Of a DNA stretch of 22,312 bases, positions 16,566 through 22,312 are shown piece after piece. The notes under the pieces are model-generated. The model saw only the letters and a list, made by a program, of their open reading frames with translations. It had not been told where the DNA came from and ran no database searches. The translations under genes and the position numbers were made by a program. Source of the DNA: an uncultured Flavobacterium sp. GTDB taxonomy: Bacteria > Bacteroidota > Bacteroidia > Flavobacteriales > Flavobacteriaceae. The stretch lies in the NCBI RefSeq assembly GCF_946481155.1, contig NZ_CAMLMK010000046.1, positions 1-22,312 of the forward strand. The letters are read 5' to 3'. Positions within the stretch are counted from its first letter, which is position 1. Every line of letters begins with the position of its first letter.

Positions 16566-18494
16566 ATGAAAATTAAACTATTACTTCTGGTTACCTTTTT
16601 AAGTTTCGGCACCATGTATTCCCAATTGGGAAGAATGGCCAGAGCAGATAAGAAATATGACAGATATGCATATATCGATGCGATAGAAATTTATGAAAAG
16701 GTAGCGGAAAAAGGACACAAGTCAGTAGATTTATTCGAAAAACTTGGAAATTCATACTACTTCAACGGGGAGTATGACAAAGCAGAAAGATGGTATGGTG
16801 AGTTATTTGCCATGACCGAAGATGTTCCGGCCGAATATTATTTCAGATATTCACAGTCGTTGAAAGCGGTTGGAAAATATGAAAGAGCTGACGCTTACAT
16901 GCTGAAGTTCTATCAGAAAACGAACGATACCCACGGCATTGAATTGCTGAATAATAAAGACTATCTGGCAGAATTAAGAAAAAATTCTGATCGCTATAAT
17001 CTTGAAGATTCCGGTATCAATACAGAATATTCCGAGTACGGTTCTGTCTTTCTTGGAAATGATGTCGTTTTTGCTTCGGCAAGAAAATCAAACGCAGTAT
17101 TCCAGAGAAAACACAACTGGACCGGTCAGTATTTTACAAATCTGTATAAAGCAACTATAGGTGAAGACGGAAAACTTAGCGACGCAAAGGAGTTTTCGGA
17201 AGCCCTGGACTCACGATTCCACGAAGCGACTCCGGTTTTTACAAAGGATGGCTCCACTGTTTATTTTACCAGAAATAATTATATTGAAGGTAAAAAAGGA
17301 AAAAGCGATGATAAAGTTACCAAACTTAAAATCTACAAAGCAACCTTAAAAGACGGAAAGTGGAATGATATCAAAGAGCTTCCTTTCAACAGCGATAATT
17401 ATAGTGTAGCCCATCCGGCCTTAAGTGCCGATGAAAAAACACTGTTCTTTGCTTCTGATATGCCGGGTACTTATGGCGAATCCGATATCTTCAAAGTAGC
17501 TATAAACAAAGACGGAACTTTCGGAACACCGGTAAATTTGGGTAAAGGCATTAACACTCCTGTTCGTGAGACATTCCCGCATGTAACAGATAAGAATGTA
17601 TTGTATTTCTCTTCTGATGATCATATAGGAATTGGCGGACTTGACGTATTCGAATCAAAAATGAATAAAGACAGCACCTACACTGTAATTAAAAACGTAG
17701 GAGCACCAATCAACAGTCCTAAAGATGACTTCGCTTATATCGTAAACACAAAAAACCATGTTGGTTTTGTAACCTCAAATCGTGATGGCGGTGTTGGTTC
17801 TGATGATATCTATAAATTCATTGAAAATGTGTGCGAGCAGAAACTTATTGGTACCATTACCGATAAATTAACCGGCTTGGCATTGCCAGGATCTAAAGTG
17901 TCTTTGTTTGACGCAAATATGGAACTTATTAAATCCGTTGAGGCTGATTCAAACGGTGATTACCGATTCGAAGAAAACATCGAATGTGATAAGAAATATT
18001 ATGTCCGAGCCGAAAAGCAGGATTATGAGACTAAAGAAGTCAGTGTTTCCATTCCGATTAAATCCGGTGAGACACGAGCGGATATTGCACTTGAAAAACG
18101 TGTAATGCCAATCGATGCCGGTACTGATTTAGCAAAATTATTCGACATCAGTATTATTTACTTCGATTTGGATAAATGGAACATACGACCTGATGCTGCG
18201 GTAGATTTAGAAAAAATCATAGCTGTAATGGAGAAATATCCGAAAATGAAAGTAGATATCCGTTCTCACGCAGACAGCCGTCAAACGCATAAATACAATG
18301 AGCGTCTAACGGACCGAAGAGCAAAATCGACTTTAAATTATATGGTTAAACATGGTATCGAACCAAGCAGATTGACTGCAAAAGGTTACGGTGAAACACA
18401 ACTCGTTAATGGCTGTTCAGACGATGTCCCTTGTTCTGAAGCTGAACACCAAAAAAACAGACGAAGCGAATTTATTATCTTAAGTCTGGAATAA
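16566..18494 (+). CDS. OmpA-family protein with TPR, WD40-like and carboxypeptidase-regulatory domains (PorE-like architecture)
   Basis: A 642-residue exported protein (signal peptide MKIKLLLLVTFLSFGTMYSQ). TPR-like helices span about residues 25-120 (AIEIYEKVAEKG, LFEKLGNSYYFNGEYDKA). A beta-propeller of PD40-type repeats covers about 155-420, with the recurring pattern ATPVFTKDGSTVYFT, AHPALSADEKTLFFASD and TFPHVTDKNVLYFSSD. A carboxypeptidase-regulatory-like domain follows (about 428-510, IGTITDKLTGLALPGSKV), then an OmpA-type peptidoglycan-binding domain (about 527-642) with D570 and R585 at the positions expected to bind diaminopimelate. The same domain order is known for PorE, which ties the T9SS to peptidoglycan in Porphyromonas. 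It is third in the adhesin cassette, 11 nt after the PorP/SprF-like gene, and likely anchors that complex. Confidence 0.92.
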   Translation: MKIKLLLLVTFLSFGTMYSQLGRMARADKKYDRYAYIDAIEIYEKVAEKGHKSVDLFEKLGNSYYFNGEYDKAERWYGELFAMTEDVPAEYYFRYSQSLKAVGKYERADAYMLKFYQKTNDTHGIELLNNKDYLAELRKNSDRYNLEDSGINTEYSEYGSVFLGNDVVFASARKSNAVFQRKHNWTGQYFTNLYKATIGEDGKLSDAKEFSEALDSRFHEATPVFTKDGSTVYFTRNNYIEGKKGKSDDKVTKLKIYKATLKDGKWNDIKELPFNSDNYSVAHPALSADEKTLFFASDMPGTYGESDIFKVAINKDGTFGTPVNLGKGINTPVRETFPHVTDKNVLYFSSDDHIGIGGLDVFESKMNKDSTYTVIKNVGAPINSPKDDFAYIVNTKNHVGFVTSNRDGGVGSDDIYKFIENVCEQKLIGTITDKLTGLALPGSKVSLFDANMELIKSVEADSNGDYRFEENIECDKKYYVRAEKQDYETKEVSVSIPIKSGETRADIALEKRVMPIDAGTDLAKLFDISIIYFDLDKWNIRPDAAVDLEKIIAVMEKYPKMKVDIRSHADSRQTHKYNERLTDRRAKSTLNYMVKHGIEPSRLTAKGYGETQLVNGCSDDVPCSEAEHQKNRRSEFIILSLE

Positions 18495-18524
18495 ACACAT
18501 TCACTTAAAAACAGAAAAAAACAG

Positions 18525-18554
18525 AAAAAGCATCCGCCGTAGCGGATGCTTTTT
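18525..18554. terminator. Strong bidirectional intrinsic terminator
   Basis: A perfect hairpin, GCATCCGC (18530-18537), loop CGTA, GCGGATGC (18542-18549), flanked by five A residues on the left and five T residues on the right. It can therefore terminate both the plus-strand adhesin cassette, which stops 30 nt upstream, and the minus-strand CAP gene coming from the right. Confidence 0.9.
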
Positions 18555-18602
18555 CATTTTGGGTCGTTAAACCCGGTAACCTAAACAGATATCTTTAAAT
18601 TC

Positions 18603-19112
18603 TTATTTTCTGATGAACATGTTGGTAAAGTACATTTTTCCGGCTGCATTAGTTCTTACAGAAATTCCGAAGTGTGTATAATTACCTTCCATGTTGGCTT
18701 TATGAGCTGCACTGTTTTTCCAGGCGTCAACCACAGATTGTGCGGTAGAATAGTTGTAGGCAATATTCTCTCCTACAGCAACAGCTCCTAAAGTAGTTCT
18801 TAAATTTTCCTCTCTTTGGGCAAAAAGGGCGTGTGTTAACGTATTGATCGATATCATATATTCGTCATGCTCCTCAGAAACATTCGAAATGTGATTAATT
18901 TTTTCTAATGGATTTAAACCTTTACTTATGCGGTATTGGTTTACTAAATCAGCAATCTGTAATTCAATGTTGCTGTAAGTGTAATTGTTGTCTACTGTGA
19001 AATTTGAACCCGAAGTTGCCGGTGTAGTTTCCTCTGTACTTTCAGTAGAGCAAGAAGCAAAAGTGATAAGTAGGGCAATGATCGAAATGGAGCGAATTAA
19101 TGTTACTTTCAT
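18603..19112 (-). CDS. CAP-domain (SCP/YkwD-like) lipoprotein, copy 1
   Basis: A 169-residue exported protein. The signal sequence ends LITFASC with a lipobox-like cysteine at residue 21, followed by an acidic/Ser/Thr segment (STESTEETT) that could act as a surface-export signal as seen in some Bacteroidota lipoproteins. The CAP domain runs from about residue 48: LVNQYRISKGLNPL, H82 in SEEHDEYM, H94, E115 in GENIAYNYSTAQSVVDAW and H137 in NSAAHKAN, ending in HFGISV. There are no other cysteines, so this is the bacterial YkwD-like type without disulfides. Function of these proteins in bacteria is poorly known. It differs from copy 2 by one residue (Leu5 versus Ile5) and has its own promoter and terminator. 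Confidence 0.9.
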   Translation of the reverse strand: MKVTLIRSISIIALLITFASCSTESTEETTPATSGSNFTVDNNYTYSNIELQIADLVNQYRISKGLNPLEKINHISNVSEEHDEYMISINTLTHALFAQREENLRTTLGAVAVGENIAYNYSTAQSVVDAWKNSAAHKANMEGNYTHFGISVRTNAAGKMYFTNMFIRK

Positions 19113-19182
19113 AATAATGTAATAATGTGTTTGTGTTTAGCTTTTGAATCATTGTTATTTTTATAACTAATTGATTACTAGG

Positions 19183-19212
19183 CAAATATATATCAAAATC
19201 GATTATCTGCAA
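19183..19212 (-). promoter_or_regulatory. Promoter of CAP copy 1
   Basis: On the minus strand CTTG, a 19-base spacer and TATATTTG match the Bacteroidota consensus (TTG at 19210-19212, -7 box at 19183-19190). The transcript leader would be about 65 nt. An 86-nt block around it (19163-19248) aligns without gaps to 19955-20040 upstream of copy 2 with 10 differences, none of them in the fixed promoter positions. Confidence 0.8.
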
Positions 19213-19316
19213 GTTAAATCGATGAAATGCATTAAATTTTAACATTTATAGTTAAAATACTGATTATTAGCATATTATAAATTATCTATAAAATTGATTT
19301 AGTGCCGACTGGAAAT

Positions 19317-19348
19317 AAAAAAAGCACCCTTATGAAGTAGGATGCTTT
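19317..19348 (-). terminator. Terminator of CAP copy 2
   Basis: On the minus strand AAAGCATCC can pair with GGGTGCTTT, with one G-U wobble, around a 10-nt loop (stem arms 19340-19348 and 19321-19329). It is followed by a run of seven T residues. It resembles a decayed version of the hairpin after copy 1 (shared GCAT/CCC and GGATGC), which suggests the terminator was duplicated with the gene. Confidence 0.75.
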
Positions 19349-19393
19349 CTTGTTCGGATTAATTAAAACCCAGAAACTAAACACATATTTTTG

Positions 19394-19903
19394 TTATTTT
19401 CTGATAAACATATTGGTAAAGTACATCTTTCCGGCTGCATTAGTTCTTACAGAGATTCCGAAGTGTGTATAATTACCTTCCATGTTGGCTTTATGAGCTG
19501 CACTGTTTTTCCAGGCGTCAACCACAGATTGTGCGGTAGAATAGTTGTAGGCAATATTCTCTCCTACAGCAACAGCTCCTAAAGTAGTTCTTAAATTTTC
19601 CTCTCTTTGGGCAAAAAGGGCGTGTGTTAACGTATTGATCGATATCATATATTCGTCATGCTCCTCAGAAACATTCGAAATGTGATTAATTTTTTCTAAT
19701 GGATTTAAACCTTTACTTATGCGGTATTGGTTTACTAAATCAGCAATCTGTAATTCAATGTTGCTGTAAGTGTAATTGTTGTCTACTGTGAAATTTGAAC
19801 CCGAAGTTGCCGGTGTAGTTTCCTCTGTACTTTCAGTAGAGCAAGAAGCAAAAGTGATAAGTAGGGCAATGATCGAAATGGAGCGGATAATTGTTACTTT
19901 CAT
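19394..19903 (-). CDS. CAP-domain (SCP/YkwD-like) lipoprotein, copy 2
   Basis: A 169-residue protein identical to copy 1 except Ile5. The lipobox cysteine C21, H82, H94, E115 and H137 are all intact, so there is no sign that either copy is decaying. Compared with copy 1, the DNA has only seven differences in the coding region, all in the first few codons or the last roughly 60 bases; the 431 bases between (19455-19885 here, 18664-19094 there) are identical. The leader between promoter and start (19904-19954) is unrelated to that of copy 1, so the two may be expressed under different conditions at the post-transcriptional level while making the same mature lipoprotein. Confidence 0.9.
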   Translation of the reverse strand: MKVTIIRSISIIALLITFASCSTESTEETTPATSGSNFTVDNNYTYSNIELQIADLVNQYRISKGLNPLEKINHISNVSEEHDEYMISINTLTHALFAQREENLRTTLGAVAVGENIAYNYSTAQSVVDAWKNSAAHKANMEGNYTHFGISVRTNAAGKMYFTNMFIRK

Positions 19904-19974
19904 AAACTAAAAATTTAAATGTTAATGCTTTGCTTCGTTAGCGATTAATTTTTCATAACTAATTGATAACTAGA

Positions 19975-20005
19975 CAAATGTACATCAAAATCGATTATCT
20001 GCAAA
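19975..20005 (-). promoter_or_regulatory. Promoter of CAP copy 2
   Basis: On the minus strand TTTG (complement of 20002-20005), a 19-base spacer and TACATTTG (complement of 19975-19982) form a full consensus Bacteroidota promoter, slightly better at -33 than the copy 1 promoter (CTTG). It gives a leader of roughly 65 nt. Confidence 0.82.
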
Positions 20006-20058
20006 TAAAATCGACGAAATACACTAAAATTTAACATTTAAACCTAATTTACTGACTT

Positions 20059-20703
20059 TTAAGGAGATAGTCGCTCAATTTTCCAGCTATAATCTTCCTG
20101 TAATTCATATCGGATTCGATCATGAATACGGTTAGGACGGCCTTGCCAAAATTCAACTGAAACTGGTTTTACGATATAACCACCCCAGTGTTTTGGACGA
20201 TGGATTTCTTTTCCCTCCAATTCTTTTTCTAAAGCTTTCAGGTTCTCTTCCAGAAAATCCCTTGAAGGAATTACTTCGCTTTGTGGCGAAACAATAGCGC
20301 CTAATTTGCTTCCTTCCGGACGGCTGTCAAAATAATTATCGGATAAAATCTCAGGGGTTTTCTCTGCAAAACCTTTAACGATTACCTGTCTTTCCATGGA
20401 ATGCCAAAAAAAGGACAAGCAGACTTTTGGGTTTTTTTCCAGTGCTTTGCCTTTCTCGGAGTTGTAATTCGTATAGAACACAAAACCTTCTTCATTGAAT
20501 TTTTTAAGCAGCACTACTCTAGACTTCGGAAAACCGTCCAGGCCAACCGTAGCCACAGTCATAGCGTTAACCTCTTCTATCCCGCCTAATTCCTCAGCTT
20601 CATAAAACCATCGGTGAAACAGGTTCATCGGATCTTCCGGAATATTGGTCTCCAGCAGTTCGCTTTTCTCGTAAGATTTTCGGTAGTTGCTTAAATCGCT
20701 CAT
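20059..20703 (-). CDS. pdxH: Pyridoxamine 5'-phosphate oxidase
   Basis: An FMN-dependent flavoenzyme that oxidises pyridoxine or pyridoxamine phosphate to pyridoxal phosphate, the last step of vitamin B6 synthesis or salvage. The 214-residue protein has the expected order of motifs: MTVATVGLDGFPKSRVVLLK (48-67), YTNYNSEKGKAL, ERQVIVKG (104-111), YFDSRPEGSKLGA, KHWGGY (171-176) and FWQGRPNRIHDR (185-196), which hold the FMN- and PLP-binding basic residues. Length is normal. Upstream is an intergenic gap rich in 8-bp repeats, with the closest repeat array only 10 nt before the start codon. It is in the same orientation as rnz but the 132-nt gap makes co-transcription uncertain. Confidence 0.96.
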   Translation of the reverse strand: MSDLSNYRKSYEKSELLETNIPEDPMNLFHRWFYEAEELGGIEEVNAMTVATVGLDGFPKSRVVLLKKFNEEGFVFYTNYNSEKGKALEKNPKVCLSFFWHSMERQVIVKGFAEKTPEILSDNYFDSRPEGSKLGAIVSPQSEVIPSRDFLEENLKALEKELEGKEIHRPKHWGGYIVKPVSVEFWQGRPNRIHDRIRYELQEDYSWKIERLSP

Positions 20704-20713
20704 ATTATTGAAA

Positions 20714-20830
20714 GTTACAGAGTTACTGAGTCGCTAAGTAGCTGAGTCATTTTTGATTAAAAACTAATAAATTTAATTGAACACAGATATAAAACTATGT
20801 TACTAAGATACTAAGTTACTCAGCAACTAG
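20714..20830. repeat. Two degenerate 8-bp tandem arrays between rnz and pdxH, in inverted arrangement
   Basis: The first array (20714-20748) reads GTTACAGA, GTTACTGA, GTCGCTAA, GTAGCTGA and a partial GTC. After a 50-nt AT-rich spacer the second (20799-20830) reads GTTACTAA, GATACTAA, GTTACTCA, GCAACTAG, or on the opposite strand GTTGCTGA, GTAACTTA, GTATCTTA. The unit is G-T-N-R-C-T-R-A, the same as in the dnaX-ppx gap. The arrays fill most of the non-coding sequence between the two genes. Confidence 0.75.
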
Positions 20831-20835
20831 AAAAT

Positions 20836-21741
20836 CTAGAATTCAAATTCCCTTCCGTCATCAGCAAGAAGAATATTTGAAAAAACAGTTTCTGCTTCTT
20901 CTTTAAACCTCTCAATTTTATCATAACGTGTTGAATAATGTCCTAAAAGCAGATATTCAACATTCGCTTTTTTTGCAATATTTGCGGCTTGTTTTGCGGT
21001 GCAATGCATGGTTTTTTCTGCCAGATGCTCCTCGGTATCGAGAAACGTACTTTCGTGATATAAAACGGTTGCATTTTCAATTAACGGAACAATGGTTTCA
21101 TCATAAACCGTATCTGAACAGAAGGCGTAACTCATCTCCGGCTCCGGATCGAACGTCAGTTTTTCATTTGGAATTACCCTGCCGTCATCCAATGTAATGT
21201 CGCCTCCATATTTTATCTTACGATAATAAACCACATCAATGTCATGATCCTGAATGGCTTCTATGTTGAGCTTTCGTTCACGGTTTTTCTCCTGAAATAA
21301 ATAACCGTTAGTATAAATTCGGTGTTTTAGCGGAATTGTCTTTACGATTACTTTCTCGTCCTCGAAAATGATTTCACTTTCGTTACTTTCCAGTTCATGA
21401 AAATAGAGATTGTAACCTGTAAATGAATTGGATAAACGCAACTGAAGCAGTATGACTTCCTTCACTCCTTTCGGTCCGTAAACATGCAAATCCGATTGGC
21501 GGTTAAGAAGCATAAATGTGGAAATAAGGCCCACCAAACCGTAGAAATGATCACCATGAAGATGCGAAATGAAAATATGCTCTATCCTTGAAAACTTGAT
21601 TTTGTTTTTACGCAACTGCACCTGCGTTCCCTCACCACAGTCAATTAAAAACATGTGGTTTTTTATCTCCAAAACCTGTGAAGTCGGGTTGGTAATAGTC
21701 CTTGGAGTTGCGGCGTAACAGCCTAAGATGGTTAGTTTCAT
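20836..21741 (-). CDS. rnz: Ribonuclease Z
   Basis: A zinc-dependent metallo-beta-lactamase-fold endonuclease that trims 3' trailers of pre-tRNAs. The 301-residue length is that of the short bacterial RNase Z form. The zinc-binding signature HLHGDH is at residues 60-65 after IEHIFIS, and other expected landmarks follow: IDCGEGTQVQLR (33-44), AFCSDT, YHEST, MHCTAKQAANIAKKA and LLGHYSTRY. The N-terminus MKLTILGCYAATPRTITNPTSQ matches the family start. It follows the STAS-like gene by 68 nt on the same strand. With rnpB elsewhere in the window, both end-processing enzymes of tRNA maturation are present, though not linked. Confidence 0.96.
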   Translation of the reverse strand: MKLTILGCYAATPRTITNPTSQVLEIKNHMFLIDCGEGTQVQLRKNKIKFSRIEHIFISHLHGDHFYGLVGLISTFMLLNRQSDLHVYGPKGVKEVILLQLRLSNSFTGYNLYFHELESNESEIIFEDEKVIVKTIPLKHRIYTNGYLFQEKNRERKLNIEAIQDHDIDVVYYRKIKYGGDITLDDGRVIPNEKLTFDPEPEMSYAFCSDTVYDETIVPLIENATVLYHESTFLDTEEHLAEKTMHCTAKQAANIAKKANVEYLLLGHYSTRYDKIERFKEEAETVFSNILLADDGREFEF

Positions 21742-21748
21742 TTTTTAG

Positions 21749-21800
21749 TTTTCAGTCGCAGCTTTCAGTCGCAGTTTCTGAATCCCGCCAACTGTGACTG
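21749..21800. repeat. 13-bp direct repeat and imperfect hairpin between rnz and the STAS-like gene
   Basis: TTTCAGTCGCAG occurs twice with a 13-bp period (about 21750-21761 and 21763-21774). The second copy then forms an inverted repeat with AACTGTGACTG (21790-21800): CAGTCGCAGTT pairs over 11 positions with one G-U or A-C position depending on strand. No T tract follows in the direction of transcription (minus), so it does not look like an intrinsic terminator. Confidence 0.6.
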
Positions 21801-21809
21801 CCTACTATT

Positions 21810-22142
21810 TTAGAATCCTAAGTCGCGTTCAATTTCTTCCATTTCAATCATGTCATGAGCTTCTAAAAGCGTAGGCACAACTAATAAAGAGGCAGGAACA
21901 TCATTAAAATCGATATTTTCTGCAACGATTACGAATGATTTTTTGGCTTTTTTATGCTTTTTAGATAAATCTGAAAACGCTTTGATAGCTTTCACATTAG
22001 CAGTTTTGTCATGCGAAACGTCAAGAATAAGGTTGCGATCTTTGAATGTATCATATTGGTCTGTAACCTTTTGAATGAATTCCGAAATATTGCTTTCGGT
22101 ATCTTTTAGTATTGTAGTGTGAATTTTGTGTTCTACTTTCAT
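21810..22142 (-). CDS. Small STAS-like protein upstream of rnz
   Basis: A 110-residue soluble protein (MKVEHKIHTTILKDTESNISEF). The central NLILDVSHDKTANVKAIKAF, the basic helix SDLSKKHKKAKKSFVIVAENI and the C-terminal LLVVPTLLEAHDMIEMEEIERDLG follow the strand-helix pattern of STAS or anti-sigma-factor-antagonist domains. The typical DSSG phosphoserine loop is replaced by HDKTANVKA, so canonical phospho-switching is doubtful. In flavobacteria this gene usually sits just before rnz and is sometimes mislabelled as ribonuclease Z. A role in regulating rnz or in a partner-switch is inference from position and fold only. Confidence 0.75.
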   Translation of the reverse strand: MKVEHKIHTTILKDTESNISEFIQKVTDQYDTFKDRNLILDVSHDKTANVKAIKAFSDLSKKHKKAKKSFVIVAENIDFNDVPASLLVVPTLLEAHDMIEMEEIERDLGF

Positions 22143-22149
22143 TGAATTA

Positions 22150-22181
22150 GTTACTAAGTGGCTGAGTTGCTAAGTTAATGA
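22150..22181. repeat. Degenerate 8-bp tandem array upstream of the STAS-like gene
   Basis: Four octamers in register, GTTACTAA, GTGGCTGA, GTTGCTAA and GTTAATGA, starting 8 nt before the start codon of the STAS-like gene. They follow the same G-T-N-R-C-T-R-A pattern as the arrays at 5771, 20714 and 20799. Confidence 0.75.
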
Positions 22182-22222
22182 GATTTTTCGTTTTCCCAAC
22201 GATTTTTTCCTTTTCACCTTTT

Positions 22223-22312
22223 GACTTTCGACTTTCGACTTTCGACTTTTGACTTTCGACTTTTGACTTTCGACTTTTGACTTTTGACTTTCGACTTTTG
22301 ACTTTTGACTTT
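22223..22312. repeat. 7-bp tandem repeat array GACTTTY, running off the window
   Basis: Twelve complete copies of GACTTTC or GACTTTT plus six bases of a thirteenth, with no other variation. The last base of successive units reads C C C T C T C T T C T T. The array continues past the right edge, so its total length is unknown. It is non-coding and distinct in unit and period from the 8-bp family. Confidence 0.9.

Larger units (their letters stand above)
18530..20040. repeat. Direct duplication of a promoter-CAP gene-terminator unit
   Basis: Two units of roughly 720 bp in direct orientation, about 18530-19248 and 19317-20040. Each holds a terminator, the CAP gene and an upstream promoter block. 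Similarity is absolute in the gene core, lower in the promoter block (10 differences in 86) and weakest in the leader and terminator. No transposase, target-site duplication or att-like site is visible at the ends. Confidence 0.8.

Noticed and set aside
18530..20040. Insertion sequence or composite transposon around the CAP duplication
   Set aside because: No transposase, terminal inverted repeats or target duplication are visible; each unit is simply promoter, gene and terminator.

Overview
The window looks like chromosome of a Bacteroidota bacterium, most likely a Flavobacterium or a close relative in the Flavobacteriaceae. The reasons are the AT-rich base composition, several promoters of the Bacteroidota type (TTTG-N19-TAnnTTTG), a DUF3822-rsmD pair, a DnaX whose N-terminal part lacks the zinc-binding cysteines, and a type IX secretion (T9SS) adhesin followed by PorP/SprF-like and OmpA-like partners. 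No phage, IS element, CRISPR array, tRNA or rRNA gene was seen.

Layout. 1-1229 (+): the 3' part of a DUF3822 gene overlapping rsmD. 1226-1621 (-): a DoxX-like membrane protein, convergent with rsmD. 1674-1978 (-): the RNase P RNA gene rnpB. 2105-3902 (+): two tandem paralogous small proteins, the second abutting a topoisomerase IB gene. 3997-5765 (+): dnaX, split by an A10-G slippery run so that the zero frame gives a gamma-like product and a -1 frame gives tau. 5846-9379 (-): a likely operon of SixA-like phosphatase, ppk1 and a Ppx/GppA phosphatase, for polyphosphate metabolism. 9380-9819: a 440-nt gap with two small inverted repeats. 9820-18494 (+): a surface cassette of a 1925-residue repeat adhesin with a gliding-type C-terminal domain, a PorP/SprF-like outer-membrane protein and an OmpA-family protein with TPR, beta-propeller and CRD regions. 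18603-19903 (-): two almost identical CAP-domain lipoprotein genes, each with its own promoter and terminator. 20059-22142 (-): pdxH, rnz and a small STAS-like gene.

The most unusual signals are: (1) the dnaX slippery site, an exact A AAA AAG heptamer inside an A10 run at the end of the clamp-loader domains; (2) a family of degenerate 8-bp tandem repeats (about GTNRCTRA) in three intergenic gaps, twice as inverted pairs, together with a separate 7-bp GACTTTY array at the right edge and a 13-bp repeat between rnz and the STAS-like gene; (3) the duplicated CAP genes, identical over 431 bp including synonymous sites while their flanks have diverged, which suggests gene conversion; (4) the adhesin's two blocks of 79- and 80-residue four-cysteine repeats; (5) duplication of a small gene together with its promoter.
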